64,000 nucleotides of DNA from Neobacillus cucumis (GCF_016908975.1 NZ_JAFBEX010000001.1:186001-250000), one strand, 5' to 3'. Positions 24,612-36,079 are shown, counted from the stretch's first letter. Notes: generated by a model not told the origin, from the sequence alone. Made by a program: numbers and translations.

Positions 24612-25874
24612 ATGGATACTACATTCTTAATGAACAGCCTTTGGGTTATGTTAGGTGCGATACTTGTTATTTTAATGATCGGAGGTTTTATTCTTTTAGA
24701 AACAGGTTCTACCCGGATGAAAAACGCAGGTCATATTGCAGGTAAAACCATCTTAACATTTAGTATCGGTTCTATTATTTTCTGGGCAGTTGGGTTTGGG
24801 TTGATTTTCGGAAAAGGCAACCCACTGATTGGATTATCCGATTTTTTCTACTCAGGTTACGAGATAGATAGTTTGTCACTTTCAGGTGCTGTATTCTTTA
24901 TGTTCCAATTAGCTTTTGCTGGTATCTCTTTAACGATTGCATTTGGGGGATTTGCTGAACGAGCTAAACTCAGTGCATACCTAGTATTTTCAGTGCTTTT
25001 CTCAGCCATCGTATACCCTCCTATCGCTCACTGGATTTGGGGCGGCGGTTGGTTAGCTGAGCATGGTGATCAAGACTTCGCTGGATCTACGGTTGTTCAC
25101 TTAACTGGTGCAATGGCAGCACTTGCGGCTACCATTATATTAAAACCAAGGATTGGGAAATACAACAAAGATGGTTCTGCTAATAACCTTGCAGGTCATA
25201 ACCAAGTATTCACAGCATTAAGTGTACTACTTTTATGGGTTGGCTGGTTTGGATTTAATGCCGGTAGCACACTATCTGTTGACAAAGGATTCTTTGGATT
25301 TGTTGCCTTAAATACAAATCTAGCTGCTGCAGCTGGAACGGTCGCTGCTATGATTATTTCTTGGATGGTATTAGGTAAAGCAGATGTGCCAATGATGTTA
25401 AACGGCGCTTTAGCAGGTCTTGTTGCCATTACAGCATCTTGTGCTTTCGTTGATACATGGGCAGCAGTAGTAATTGGCTTTATCTCTGGAATTTTAGTAT
25501 TTTATAGCATTCGCTTCTTCGAGAAATTTAAAATTGACGATCCAATTGCAGCTCTATCCGTTCATGGGACTGCCGGTGTTTGGGGAACCTTATCAACTGG
25601 TTTCTTTGCTACAAAAAAATTAGCCACTGTTGGTGCGCCAGGATTATTTTATGGCGGTGGATTACATCAACTTGGGGTTCAAGCATTAGGGGTTTTCACT
25701 TGTGGAGCATTCGCTTTTATTGCCTCATTTATTATTTTAGCCATCATGAAGAAAGTAATGAATGGATTACGTGTCACTGAAGAGGAGGAAATCATCGGTC
25801 TTGATATGAGTGAACATGGCAGCTACGGATACCCTGAATTAGTAAAAGCAGAACAGCAATTTAAGGTTCAATAA
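24612..25874 (+). CDS. amtB: Ammonium transporter AmtB (NrgA)
   Basis: 420 aa, 11 membrane spans predicted. The pore twin histidines lie in STVVHLTGAMAAL and ALSVHGTAGVWGTL; the external gate aromatic and AGxS features (FNAGSTLS) are also present. It scavenges ammonium under nitrogen limitation. B. subtilis places glnK directly after amtB; here no PII gene follows. Instead come a palindromic repeat, a DUF294 nucleotidyltransferase and an exonuclease. GGGGGAG ribosome site. Confidence 0.95.
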   Translation: MDTTFLMNSLWVMLGAILVILMIGGFILLETGSTRMKNAGHIAGKTILTFSIGSIIFWAVGFGLIFGKGNPLIGLSDFFYSGYEIDSLSLSGAVFFMFQLAFAGISLTIAFGGFAERAKLSAYLVFSVLFSAIVYPPIAHWIWGGGWLAEHGDQDFAGSTVVHLTGAMAALAATIILKPRIGKYNKDGSANNLAGHNQVFTALSVLLLWVGWFGFNAGSTLSVDKGFFGFVALNTNLAAAAGTVAAMIISWMVLGKADVPMMLNGALAGLVAITASCAFVDTWAAVVIGFISGILVFYSIRFFEKFKIDDPIAALSVHGTAGVWGTLSTGFFATKKLATVGAPGLFYGGGLHQLGVQALGVFTCGAFAFIASFIILAIMKKVMNGLRVTEEEEIIGLDMSEHGSYGYPELVKAEQQFKVQ

Positions 25875-25878
25875 ATAA

Positions 25879-26000
25879 GAAAAGCGGAAGCGCCTTGAAC
25901 AGGGGCGACAGGCATAAGACGAGCCGGCGGGAAGGCTGTTCTTTAGCCTTCTTGACGGATTGGCTTATGACCCCGAGCCCCTAGGCGCTGGAACTAGACA
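25879..26000. repeat. Palindromic intergenic element, second family
   Basis: About 120 bp starting AGAAAAGCGGAAGCGCC and ending CTAGGCGCTGGAACTAGAC, with internal dyads GGCATAAGACGAGCC / GGCTTATGACCCCGAGCC and GAAGGCTGTTCTTTAGCCTTC. Elements of this look are common directly downstream of genes in Bacillaceae. It sits between amtB and the DUF294 gene and might act as an RNA hairpin that separates them. Confidence 0.8.
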
Positions 26001-26073
26001 ATTTTTATTACAGCGGTCATTCCCTTTTTTCTAAAGGGTCTGACTGCTATTTGAATTTTTAGGGGGGTACACG

Positions 26074-27060
26074 ATGCTAGAGAGCCCATATCTGGAAACT
26101 CTTCAATACCGAGGGTCAGCTATGCAACATGTTTGTCATGACCACTTTCAATTAAATGCATTGCATGATGAAATCTTTCAGCGGGTAGTATCGATTGCAC
26201 TTAGACAAGTCACTGATCATAGTGGACCACCACCTTCACCGTTCACCTTCTTTGTAATGGGTAGTGCCGGCAGATTAGAACAATCAGTGTGGAGTGATCA
26301 AGACCATGGGATTATTTATCTTGATTCATCCGATGAAAACAAATCTTACTTTTTACAATTAGGAAAAGAAATTTCAAAAGGCCTCTATCAAGTTGGTTAC
26401 AGATATTGTGACGGCGGTGTTATGGCTAGCAATCCATTCTGGTGTAAATCACTTCACGAATGGGAGCAGGAATTATCGAAATGGATAGTTGAATCGAAAT
26501 GGGAATCAATTCGCTATTTACTCATCTTTCTAGACGGCAGAACAATGTATGGAGAAAATACCTTTCTTCAAAAGCTTAAAGACCACATTTATTTAAACAT
26601 GAATCAACATAACCTATTAGCAAAATCACTAAGTAATACACTTCATCTAAAAAAAGGGATTAACGTCTTAGGTCAACTTTTAGTAGAAACTCACGGAGTT
26701 CACACTGGAAAATTAAATATCAAAGAAATCGGCCTTTTTCCATATGTGAATGCAATCCGCCTCCTTTCGATGAAAGAAAAATTACACGAAACATCTTCAT
26801 TATTTCGACTCGAAAAAATACCAGCATTCTATTTTCCTGCAGGAGAAAAAGCATTTTTAAAACAACAATTTATTAAACTGCTAAACTATCGACTACTATT
26901 TTCAGACCATAAAGACTATGATTCCGGACATTATTTAACTATTAATAAGCTAACAAAAGAACAGATAAGAGAATTAAAAGACATCATTAAAAATGGAGCT
27001 GCCCTCTTTCATCATATGAAAAGGTTACTAGAAAAGGATGGTTCAAATGAGGATGAATAA
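26074..27060 (+). CDS. DUF294 / GlnD-like nucleotidyltransferase domain protein
   Basis: 328 aa, soluble. The nucleotidyltransferase signature is MGSAGRLEQSVWSDQDHGII (GSxxRxE-x5-SDxD) near residue 66, with the DUF294 C-terminal helical domain (LRLLSMKEKLHETSSLFRLE region) after it. GlnD uses the same motif to uridylylate PII proteins, but there is no HD or ACT domain here, so it is not GlnD. A GGGGGG ribosome site precedes the ATG. Its gene order after amtB suggests a role in nitrogen signalling; substrate unknown. Confidence 0.8.
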   Translation: MLESPYLETLQYRGSAMQHVCHDHFQLNALHDEIFQRVVSIALRQVTDHSGPPPSPFTFFVMGSAGRLEQSVWSDQDHGIIYLDSSDENKSYFLQLGKEISKGLYQVGYRYCDGGVMASNPFWCKSLHEWEQELSKWIVESKWESIRYLLIFLDGRTMYGENTFLQKLKDHIYLNMNQHNLLAKSLSNTLHLKKGINVLGQLLVETHGVHTGKLNIKEIGLFPYVNAIRLLSMKEKLHETSSLFRLEKIPAFYFPAGEKAFLKQQFIKLLNYRLLFSDHKDYDSGHYLTINKLTKEQIRELKDIIKNGAALFHHMKRLLEKDGSNEDE

Positions 27061-27061
27061 T

Positions 27062-27781
27062 ATGATTCAATTTTTTCGCCAATTATCCGGAAAAGTGAAT
27101 TCAAACCTTTACGCAAGCTTACAAAACCAATCTTCTCTGCAGCAGATGGCTTTCCTTCGAGAATTACAAAGAGAAATGAAACAAAAGAACAACTTAGACG
27201 TCCCATTAAATGAGTTAAAAGTCGTAGTCTTCGATTTAGAAACGACCGGTTTTTATCCGGAAAAAGGCGATCAAATCATTTCAATTGGTGCCGTCAAGAT
27301 GACGGGAAACCAACTCCGAGAACAAGAAACATTTTATACGTTAGTCCAATCAACTCTTCCACTATCGGAGGAGATTTCGGCATTAACGAATATATATGAT
27401 GAAGACTTAAGAAACGCCCCAATAGCAGCAGAAGCCCTAATGCAATTCTTCCAATTTATAAAAAGCGATCTTCTTGTTGCCCACCACGCCAGTCATGAGC
27501 AGGCTTTTATGAAAAAAATAACCAGCGATGTATTACGAACACGATTTGACCACCGTATTGTAGATACTTCTTTTCTCATCCGTCTCTCAAACCCCTATAT
27601 GAAATCAGCTCCACTGGAAGAAGTTTGCGAGGAATGCGGCATAAAGGTAGCAGATCGCCACCACGCCCTAAGTGACGCAATTATGACAGCAAAAATTTGG
27701 AAACATTATTTACAGCTGGCAGAGGAAATGGGTTTCCAGTATTTAAGACAGGTTTATGAATATTTGGCAAAAATTGGTTGA
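27062..27781 (+). CDS. DnaQ-fold 3'-5' exonuclease domain protein
   Basis: 239 aa from ATG 27062, chosen because GAGG lies 9 nt upstream; alternative ATGs at 27038, 27047 and 27053 lack one. The start lies 2 bp after the nucleotidyltransferase stop. DEDDh motifs: Exo I FDLETTG near residue 57, Exo III HHALSDA near 206. Exo II reads AHHASHEQAF, with Glu where most family members have Asp (usual form HNxxFD). The N-terminal 50 residues form a helical lead. It probably acts with the preceding gene; substrate unknown. Confidence 0.83.
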   Translation: MIQFFRQLSGKVNSNLYASLQNQSSLQQMAFLRELQREMKQKNNLDVPLNELKVVVFDLETTGFYPEKGDQIISIGAVKMTGNQLREQETFYTLVQSTLPLSEEISALTNIYDEDLRNAPIAAEALMQFFQFIKSDLLVAHHASHEQAFMKKITSDVLRTRFDHRIVDTSFLIRLSNPYMKSAPLEEVCEECGIKVADRHHALSDAIMTAKIWKHYLQLAEEMGFQYLRQVYEYLAKIG

Positions 27782-28008
27782 TGAACTACTATACTAATCT
27801 AACATTTTCCCTGATTTGTTTAGTAGTTTCCAACCAAACTTTTATCCCTCTCTTCCCTACTTATACCTGAAATTACCCCGAATTTTCTCCTCTCACTTTC
27901 AAAGAATAAAAAATTTTTTAAAAATTTTTTATTCATAAATTCCTTATTAGACCAATAATGAAAACGCTACCAGATTTTTAGATTTGTTTGAATTGTCAGA
28001 TTTTTATA
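27782..28008. other. AT-rich gap before the ilvD promoter, with a 31-bp A/T palindrome
   Basis: No gene. At 27904-27934 the sequence GAAT-A6-T6-A5-T6-ATTC is an almost perfect palindrome with 15-bp arms around 27919; as RNA it could end the exonuclease transcript on the plus strand. At 27991-28005 AATTGTCAGATTTTT is a weak CodY-box-like sequence (four mismatches). Confidence 0.5.
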
Positions 28009-28037
28009 TTGACCATGTTCTCGTTTGGTTGTATGAT
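28009..28037 (+). promoter_or_regulatory. Sigma-A promoter of ilvD
   Basis: TTGACC (28009-28014), 17-bp spacer, TATGAT (28032-28037). The leader to the ilvD ATG is about 135 nt and has no T-box. A CodY-like box abuts the -35 side, consistent with amino-acid repression. Confidence 0.75.
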
Positions 28038-28176
28038 AATCGAAACTAAATCATCAATTAACACCCAGCCTTTATTCCTACACAATGGGAAAAAGAAGTT
28101 GGTAGAAAAATTGTCATAATCGACGGAGTGGTTTGGTATCCTAAAACCATACCTTTGTCAGTTAGGAGCTAAAAAA

Positions 28177-29847
28177 ATGCGTAGCGATATGATTAAAAAG
28201 GGAATTGATCGTGCTCCCCACCGCAGCTTATTATATGCAACAGGGGTAAAAACGAGTGACCTCGAAAAGCCATTCATTGGAGTTTGTAACTCGTATATTG
28301 ATATTATCCCAGGACATAAACACCTTAATCATTTCGGTGAAATTGTTAAAGAAGCGATCCGGGAAGCCGGAGGTATTCCATTTGAATTTAATACAATCGG
28401 TGTCGATGATGGAATCGCCATGGGACATATTGGAATGCGTTACTCCCTTCCAAGCCGTGAAATCATTGCCGACAGTGCTGAAACAGTAATTAACGCACAC
28501 TGGTTTGATGGTGTTTTTTACATTCCAAACTGTGACAAAATCACCCCAGGGATGTTAATGGCAGCCGCAAGAACAAACGTACCATCTGTTTTCGTTTCTG
28601 GCGGTCCAATGGAGGCTGGTGTCTCACCATCTACAGGAAAAAATCTTTCCCTTACTTCAGTTTTTGAAGGTGTTGGTGCTTACCATAATGGCACAATCAG
28701 CCAAGCCCAGTTGCTTGAGATTGAAACAAATGCCTGCCCTACTTGTGGCTCATGTTCAGGAATGTTCACAGCAAACTCCATGAACTGTTTAATGGAAGTT
28801 TTAGGAATGACGGTTCCTGGTAACGGCACGATGGTTGCCACTTCCGAAGAAAGACATGAACTAATTAAACAAGCAGCTAGACATTTGATTGATTTAATCA
28901 AAAAAGATATTAAACCTCGCGATATCATTACAAGAGAAGCCATTGATAATGCTTTTGCACTCGATATGGCAATGGGCGGTTCAACTAATACGGTGTTACA
29001 CACATTGGCGATTGCTTATGAAGCTGGTATTGATTATGATCTTGGCGAAATCAATAAAATTGCTGAAAGAGTTCCATACCTTTCCAAGATTATGCCAGCA
29101 TCTGATTATTCGATGGACGATGTTCATCGCGCAGGCGGTGTAAGTGCCATCATCAATGAACTTTATAAAGTTGAAGGTGCTTTGCATGATAACTGCCTAA
29201 CGATTACTGGAAAAACTCTTCGTGAAAATGTGAAGGACGCAACAATCACAAATGAAGCTGTCATCCGGACAAAAGATAATCCATATAGCCCAGTTGGTGG
29301 ACTATCCATCCTATATGGAAACATTGCTCCAGATGGCGCCGTAATCAAAGTTGGTGCTGTAGATCCTTCCATTAAAACATTCTTAGGTGAAGCCATTGTG
29401 TTTGAATCCCAAGATGAGGCATTAGAAAGCATTCATAATGGAACGGTTAAAGCCGGCCATGTAGTGGTCATTCGCTACGAAGGTCCTAAAGGCGGTCCAG
29501 GAATGCCGGAAATGTTAGCTCCAACCTCAGCTATTATGGGCCGAGGCTTAGGAAAAGAAGTTGCCCTCATCACTGACGGTCGCTTCTCGGGGGCAAGCCG
29601 CGGAATTTCCATTGGTCATATCTCACCTGAAGCAGCAGAAGGTGGACCAATCGGTCTCGTTGAAAATGGTGACAAAATAATAATTGACCTCGATGCACGT
29701 TCCATTGAACTTATCGTGGATGAAGAAGTGTTAGCAGAGAGACGTCAAAACTGGATTAAACCAGAACCAAAAATTAAATCTGGTTATCTTGCACGATATG
29801 CTAAACTCGTAACCTCTGCTAACACAGGCGGGGTAATGAAGATATAG
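28177..29847 (+). CDS. ilvD: Dihydroxy-acid dehydratase IlvD
   Basis: 556 aa. Third step of valine/isoleucine synthesis, turning 2,3-dihydroxy acids into 2-keto acids. Cluster-binding cysteines lie in [17 protein letters not shown] and [20 protein letters not shown]-terminal motif [13 protein letters not shown] is typical. AGGAG lies 9 nt before ATG. It is separate from ilvBNC, with its own promoter; a dyad (CTTCCTTAAGGAAG, 29888-29901) follows and may end the transcript. Confidence 0.96.
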   Translation: MRSDMIKKGIDRAPHRSLLYATGVKTSDLEKPFIGVCNSYIDIIPGHKHLNHFGEIVKEAIREAGGIPFEFNTIGVDDGIAMGHIGMRYSLPSREIIADSAETVINAHWFDGVFYIPNCDKITPGMLMAAARTNVPSVFVSGGPMEAGVSPSTGKNLSLTSVFEGVGAYHNGTISQAQLLEIETNACPTCGSCSGMFTANSMNCLMEVLGMTVPGNGTMVATSEERHELIKQAARHLIDLIKKDIKPRDIITREAIDNAFALDMAMGGSTNTVLHTLAIAYEAGIDYDLGEINKIAERVPYLSKIMPASDYSMDDVHRAGGVSAIINELYKVEGALHDNCLTITGKTLRENVKDATITNEAVIRTKDNPYSPVGGLSILYGNIAPDGAVIKVGAVDPSIKTFLGEAIVFESQDEALESIHNGTVKAGHVVVIRYEGPKGGPGMPEMLAPTSAIMGRGLGKEVALITDGRFSGASRGISIGHISPEAAEGGPIGLVENGDKIIIDLDARSIELIVDEEVLAERRQNWIKPEPKIKSGYLARYAKLVTSANTGGVMKI

Positions 29848-29949
29848 AATTTTGAAAGACCATGGGAATACCTAGTACTCCTCCCCTTCCTTAAGGAAGC
29901 TAAAGTACTACATGTGTGATTTTATTTTTGAAAAGTAAATAATTGAAAT

Positions 29950-30267
29950 CGATGACGGGAATAAAGGAATAAGAATTTGTATTTTCAGAGAGCTGGGGTT
30001 GCTGGAAGCCCAGTAATACAACTTATTCTGACATCATCCCTGAGTGTTGGACTGAAATGATTTTCAAAGTAGGTTCAATCAGGTGGTATTCTTGATCCAC
30101 CTGTTACCAAAAGAAGCGTTATCTTTAGTAACGCTTCCTAAGGCAGTATTCGTGAGGATACTGTAAAAAACGGGTGGTACCGAGAAAATGAAAGACCTTT
30201 TCTCCCCGATTATTCTGCTTTGTTGTTATGATGCATGCAGTTAATTCGAGGAGAATAGGTCTTTTTT
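29950..30267 (+). promoter_or_regulatory. T-box leader (riboswitch) of the ilvBNC-leu operon
   Basis: Stem I: GAATAAG pairs with CTTATTC, with the AGAGAGCTGGGG distal region above. The T-box core GGGTGGTACCGAG is at 30172-30184. The intrinsic terminator pairs GACCTTTTCTCC (30194-30205) with GGAGAATAGGTC (30250-30261) and then TTTTTT. A GAAGCGTT/AACGCTTC stem lies between. On the 3' side of the specifier loop I read GAC-ATC-A (30030-30036), which would make the codon ATC, isoleucine; the B. subtilis ilv-leu leader is leucine-specific. Uncharged tRNA would allow read-through. Confidence 0.9.
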
Positions 30268-30313
30268 ACTATGTTACAAAGATTTATTTACAAGTATCAA
30301 GTTTTACCATTAA

Positions 30314-30349
30314 AATTTTCTGTTTATTTACAAATTTCTATATTATAAT
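30314..30349 (+). promoter_or_regulatory. Possible CodY box and second promoter downstream of the T-box
   Basis: AATTTTCTGTTTATT (30314-30328) differs from the CodY consensus AATTTTCWGAAAATT at three positions. TATAAT at 30344-30349 could be a -10, though no good -35 is visible. Together they could give T-box-independent transcription of ilvB. Confidence 0.4.
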
Positions 30350-30429
30350 AATAAAAAACGACATATTTACACAAATCGCAATTTTTCGACATCTACATTC
30401 AATTTTTACCTTTAAGGAGGGATTAAGAC

Positions 30430-32157
30430 GTGAAAGTAGAAGCAAAGAAGCTTGAGGTCCAAACTAGTACCGAGCCGAGAACCGGCGCAGACCTACTCAT
30501 CGACTTACTAAAAAAAGAAGGGGTAGATACACTATTTGGATATCCCGGAGGCGCAGTACTGCCAATATACGATGCCATTTACCGGGCCCGGGGTACAATC
30601 GAGCATGTTCTCTTCCGACATGAACAAGGAATGATCCATGCTGCTGAAGGGTATGCCCGAGTTACTGGCAAACCTGGAGTCGTCATTGCTACCTCAGGAC
30701 CTGGGGCAACCAATCTTGTGACAGGAATTACTGATGCAATGATGGATTCCCTGCCCCTTGTTGTTTTCACCGGGCAGGTGGCCAGAAGCATAATCGGAAC
30801 GGATGCCTTCCAAGAAGCTGACATTATGGCTATCACGACACCAATTACCAAACATAACTATCAGGTACAATCCATCGAGGACCTCCCGCGCATCGTCAAG
30901 GAAGCTTTTCATATTGCTTCTACCGGACGGCCTGGACCAGTCTTAGTCGATGTCCCTAAGGATATTTCAGCTGGACTATTAACCGAAGAACCTGAAGAAG
31001 CAAGCATAGATTTACCTGGATACCAGCCAACAACAAAGCCTAATCCAATACAAATTAAAAAGCTTGCCGATTCTATTTCGAAAGCAACGAAACCTGTCAT
31101 TCTTTCTGGAGCCGGTGTTCTCCATGGAAAAGCATCTGCCGAGTTAACAGCTTTTGCAGAAAAACATCAAATTCCAGTTGTTACTACTTTACTTGGACTT
31201 GGCACCTTTCCAGCAGATACCCCCCTCTCATTAGGAATGGGTGGAATGCACGGAACATATGCAGCAAACATGGCAATTTACGAATGTGATCTGCTTATCA
31301 ACTTCGGAGCACGATTCGATGACAGACTAACAGGTAACTTAAAGCACTTTGCACCATTTGCAAAAGTGGCGCATATCGATATCGATCCTGCTGAAATTGG
31401 TAAAAATGTTCCAACACATCTTCCAATCGTTTCTGATACAAAAGAGGCACTTAACGAACTGCTAGAGCAAGAATTTGAATCACCAAATACGGCTGAATGG
31501 CTTGAAAAATTACGCCAAAATAAACAAGAATATCCGCTTTGGTATAAACATGATCCAAATGGCATGTGTCCGCAATGGGTAATTGAAGCAGTCCACAAAG
31601 TAACAAACGGTGATGCTATCGTTTCTACCGATGTAGGGCAGCATCAAATGTGGGCTGCACAGTATTACACCTTTAAGCAGCCGCATCGCTGGATCACTTC
31701 TGGCGGACTTGGAACTATGGGCTTTGGCTTCCCTGCTGCGATTGGCGCACAAATTGCTGAACCGGATAGTACGGTTGTGGCAATTGTTGGTGATGGCGGC
31801 TTCCAGATGACACTTCAGGAATTAGGGATTATCTATGAAAGAAATCTTCCTGTAAAAATCATTATTGTCAACAACGGTGCCCTAGGTATGGTTCGCCAAT
31901 GGCAGGAACTCTTACACGGAAACCGGATTTCAGAATCGATCCTTCATACACAGCCTGATTTTGTCAAACTTGCAGACAGCTATTCGATTAAGGGTTATCG
32001 GGTTAATAATGAGGAAGAACTTGTTACAGTTTTACCGGAAGTATTTGCTCATAATGGTCCGGTATTAGTTGATTGTCGTGTCCTGCAGCAAGAAAAAGTA
32101 TTCCCGATGATTGCCCCTGGAAAAGGAATTCATGAGATGATTGGGGTGAAACCATGA
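30430..32157 (+). CDS. ilvB: Acetolactate synthase large subunit IlvB
   Basis: 575 aa ThDP enzyme joining two pyruvates, or pyruvate and 2-ketobutyrate. Catalytic Glu in [16 protein letters not shown] near residue 60; ThDP-binding [15 protein letters not shown] and [12 protein letters not shown] near the C-terminus. GTG start behind AAGGAGG. It overlaps ilvN by 4 bp (ATGA). The T-box leader lies 160 bp upstream. Confidence 0.96.
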   Translation: MKVEAKKLEVQTSTEPRTGADLLIDLLKKEGVDTLFGYPGGAVLPIYDAIYRARGTIEHVLFRHEQGMIHAAEGYARVTGKPGVVIATSGPGATNLVTGITDAMMDSLPLVVFTGQVARSIIGTDAFQEADIMAITTPITKHNYQVQSIEDLPRIVKEAFHIASTGRPGPVLVDVPKDISAGLLTEEPEEASIDLPGYQPTTKPNPIQIKKLADSISKATKPVILSGAGVLHGKASAELTAFAEKHQIPVVTTLLGLGTFPADTPLSLGMGGMHGTYAANMAIYECDLLINFGARFDDRLTGNLKHFAPFAKVAHIDIDPAEIGKNVPTHLPIVSDTKEALNELLEQEFESPNTAEWLEKLRQNKQEYPLWYKHDPNGMCPQWVIEAVHKVTNGDAIVSTDVGQHQMWAAQYYTFKQPHRWITSGGLGTMGFGFPAAIGAQIAEPDSTVVAIVGDGGFQMTLQELGIIYERNLPVKIIIVNNGALGMVRQWQELLHGNRISESILHTQPDFVKLADSYSIKGYRVNNEEELVTVLPEVFAHNGPVLVDCRVLQQEKVFPMIAPGKGIHEMIGVKP

Positions 32158-32675
32158 AACGGATCATAACAGCTACAGTCCAAGATCGAAGCGGTGTCTT
32201 AAACCGCGTCACTGGTCTCTTACAAAGACGTCAGTTCAATATTTCAAGTATATCTGTTGGTCCATCTGAAACAGAGGGCATTTCAAAAATGACCTTAGTA
32301 GTAGAGGTTGAAGACGAACAGCGCCTTGAACAGGTGACGAAACAATTAAACAAGCAAATTGATGTTTTAAAGGTTTCAGATATTACTGATAAAGCAATTG
32401 TGGCACGTGAGCTCGCTCTAATAAAAGTAGCTTCTACAAGCCAGCTTCGCAGTGAAATCAACGGAATCATTGATCCGTTCCGTGCCTTAATTATTGATGT
32501 AAGTAAAGATAGTCTAGCGGTTCAAATTACAGGTCGTCCTGATAAAATTGATGCCTTAATTGAACTGCTCAGGCCATATGGCATTAAAGAAATTGCCAGA
32601 ACTGGCTTGACCGCCCTCCAACGTGGTCATCAGCCGCAAGTAAACGATCTAGCAACACACGCACTATTAAAATAA
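32154..32675 (+). CDS. ilvN: Acetolactate synthase regulatory subunit IlvN (IlvH)
   Basis: 173 aa. N-terminal ACT domain ([20 protein letters not shown], then NISSISVG) binds valine for feedback inhibition; the C-terminal ALS_ss domain contains [13 protein letters not shown]. Translationally coupled to ilvB. Confidence 0.95.
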   Translation: MKRIITATVQDRSGVLNRVTGLLQRRQFNISSISVGPSETEGISKMTLVVEVEDEQRLEQVTKQLNKQIDVLKVSDITDKAIVARELALIKVASTSQLRSEINGIIDPFRALIIDVSKDSLAVQITGRPDKIDALIELLRPYGIKEIARTGLTALQRGHQPQVNDLATHALLK

Positions 32676-32695
32676 TAATATTCCTGAAAGGATGA

Positions 32696-33733
<1,038 letters not shown>

Positions 33734-33747
33734 TATCCATTAACTCA

Positions 33748-34927
33748 GCAGTAGACATGGTTCGATATGCGAGACAGAAATTCCCGCATATCGAATGGTC
33801 TGCTGAAGATGCATCACGATCTGATTTGATTTTCTAGTTCAAATTATTACAAAGGTAATTGATGCAGGTGCAACTGTCATCAATCTCCCAGATACCGTAG
33901 GATATACAACTCCTGAAGAATATGGCCGGATGTTCCGTTATATTAGAGAAAATGTTCCTAATATTCATAAAGCTGCTCTTTCTTGTCCGTGTCACGATAA
34001 TTTAGGAATGGCCGTTGCCAATTCCTTGGCGGCGATTGAAAACGGGGTTACCCAGGTCGAAGGTACGATTAACGGAATCGGGGAACGTGCGGGGAACGCT
34101 TCTTTAGAAGAGATTGCCGTTGCCTTAAATATCCGTAAAGATAAGTACCCTTTTACAACAAATCTCGTCTTAAAGGAAATCAAACGTACTAGCAATTTAG
34201 TCAGCCGATTGACAGGCATGATGGTCCCTCCTAACAAAGCAGTTGTCGGACGAAATGTCTTCGCTCATGAATCTGGAATCCATCAGGATGGCGTCTTAAA
34301 GAACGCCTTAACCTATGAGATTATCACCCCTGAATTAGTCGGAGTTACTTACAATGATTTAGTTCTTGGAAAACATTCCGGTAGGCATGCCTTTAAAGAC
34401 AAGATTGAACAATTGGGCTATACCTTATCTGCTGATAAACTTGCCGAAGCGTTTACTTCATTTAAACAATTAACGGTCGTAAAAAGGAAGTAACCGATGA
34501 GGATTTATTTACAATTTTAACGGATATTCAAACAGCGACAATCGATGAAAAAAAATATGAATTAGTTGCTTTTCAAGTCCATTATGGTTCAGCCAACCTC
34601 CCTACTGCCACTGTTGCCTTAACAACCCCTGAAGGAAAACGGGTTGAAACAGCACGGATGGGTTCTGGAAGCGTTGAAGCATTAATGAACACTCTTGAAG
34701 CACTAATTGATGAAGAAATACATTTGACTGATTTCAGACTAAGTTCTGTCGGGCAAGGACGGGACGCACTCGCTGAGGTCCATATAAAAATGACAGTAAA
34801 CAACTCAACTGTCAGTGGACATGGCTCTGTACAGGACGTCTTGGCGGCATCAGCAAAGGCCTTCTTGAATGCAGTCAATCGTGTATTTTTTAACCAAAAA
34901 GCATTGATTCAAGAACCAGTACTATAA
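33748..34927 (+). pseudogene. leuA: Decayed 2-isopropylmalate synthase gene (leuA)
   Basis: Homology begins abruptly at AVDMVRYARQKFPHIEWSAE, corresponding to about residue 123 of a ~518-aa LeuA. The DTTLRDGEQ metal and substrate end is absent and there is no start codon or ribosome site. One base is missing near 33832 (stop TAG at 33835 in the old frame) and another near 34477, shifting the C-terminal part into a third frame. The metal-binding HxH of LSAHCHDD reads SCPCHDN, so the first His is lost. The middle (33930-34493) and C-terminal (34658-34927) parts are still recognisable. Non-functional. Confidence 0.93.
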
Positions 34928-34962
34928 AAAGTTATAATAGAAAAATGAGGAGGTTGCTTCTA

Positions 34963-36069
34963 GTGAAAAAACATATTGTCTTACTTCCCGGTGATGGGAT
35001 TGGCAAGGAAGTCATTAATTCCGCAAAAGACGTATTACAAGCGATCGCGGAAGAATTTAATCACAATTTTAGCTTTGAAACCCATGAAATCGGAGGAGCA
35101 GCCATTGACCTGCATGGCACTCCCCTTCCGGATTCAACAGTATCAGCTTGTAAACAAGCAGATGCTGTTTTACTAGGTGCCGTGGGCGGACCAAAATGGG
35201 ATCAAAATCCTTCCCATCTTCGTCCAGAACGTGGCTTGCTAGGGATTCGGAAAGCACTGGATTTATATGCAAATTTAAGGCCGATTAAGGGATTCAAAAA
35301 TCTTCTTCATGCATCCCCACTGAAAGAAGAAGTGGTGGCAGGAAGCGACCTCCTCATTGTACGTGAATTAACAGGCGGGCTTTATTTCGGTACACCAAGT
35401 GAACGGCGCGATAATGGAACTTCTGTAGTCGACACTCTTTCTTATACTCGCAAAGAAATTGAAAGAATCGTAGAAAAAGGCTTCCAGGCTGCTCAGCAAC
35501 GCAAGGGTCACCTTACTTCTGTTGATAAGGCCAATGTCCTTGAATCCAGCAAAATGTGGCGTGAAGTAGTTGAAGAGAAAAAGGCTCAATATCCAGATGT
35601 TGTGGTTGAACATCTCCTAGTTGATGCCGCTGCAATGAAACTAATCACGAACCCAACTCAGTTTGATGTTATTGTGACAGAAAATCTATTTGGGGATATT
35701 TTAAGTGATGAAGCTTCTGTTTTAACTGGCTCGATTGGCATGCTTCCTTCAGCAAGCTTGCGTGAAGACGGCGTTGGACTGTACGAACCAGTTCATGGTT
35801 CTGCACCTGACATTGCTGGCAAAGGAATTGCTAATCCATCTGCGATGATTTTATCCGCTGCGATGATGCTTCGTTATTCATTTGATCTAAACAATGAAGC
35901 AAAAGTGATTGAAGATGCAGTGCAGTCGGTTCTTGACTCAGGGTTCCATACAGGCGATCTTCAAATTGCAGAGGGACGCCAAGTAGGAACTGCCGAAATG
36001 ACGAAGTTAATTGTTGATTATATTAAATCGCAACATGCGTCTAAATGCATCGCTAGTTGTTATTATTAA
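34963..36069 (+). CDS. leuB: 3-isopropylmalate dehydrogenase LeuB
   Basis: 368 aa from GTG 34963, which has AGGAGG 9 nt upstream; the frame is open from ATG 34945, which overlaps that ribosome site. Family marks: LLPGDGIGKEV, VRELTGGLYFG with catalytic Tyr, NLFGDILSDEA metal site, and GLYEPVHGSAPDIAGKG. The last residues (HASKCIASCYY) are unusual for LeuB and could come from a 3'-end shift. It remains intact although leuA is destroyed. Confidence 0.94.
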   Translation: MKKHIVLLPGDGIGKEVINSAKDVLQAIAEEFNHNFSFETHEIGGAAIDLHGTPLPDSTVSACKQADAVLLGAVGGPKWDQNPSHLRPERGLLGIRKALDLYANLRPIKGFKNLLHASPLKEEVVAGSDLLIVRELTGGLYFGTPSERRDNGTSVVDTLSYTRKEIERIVEKGFQAAQQRKGHLTSVDKANVLESSKMWREVVEEKKAQYPDVVVEHLLVDAAAMKLITNPTQFDVIVTENLFGDILSDEASVLTGSIGMLPSASLREDGVGLYEPVHGSAPDIAGKGIANPSAMILSAAMMLRYSFDLNNEAKVIEDAVQSVLDSGFHTGDLQIAEGRQVGTAEMTKLIVDYIKSQHASKCIASCYY

Positions 36070-36079
36070 TTCTTTTATA

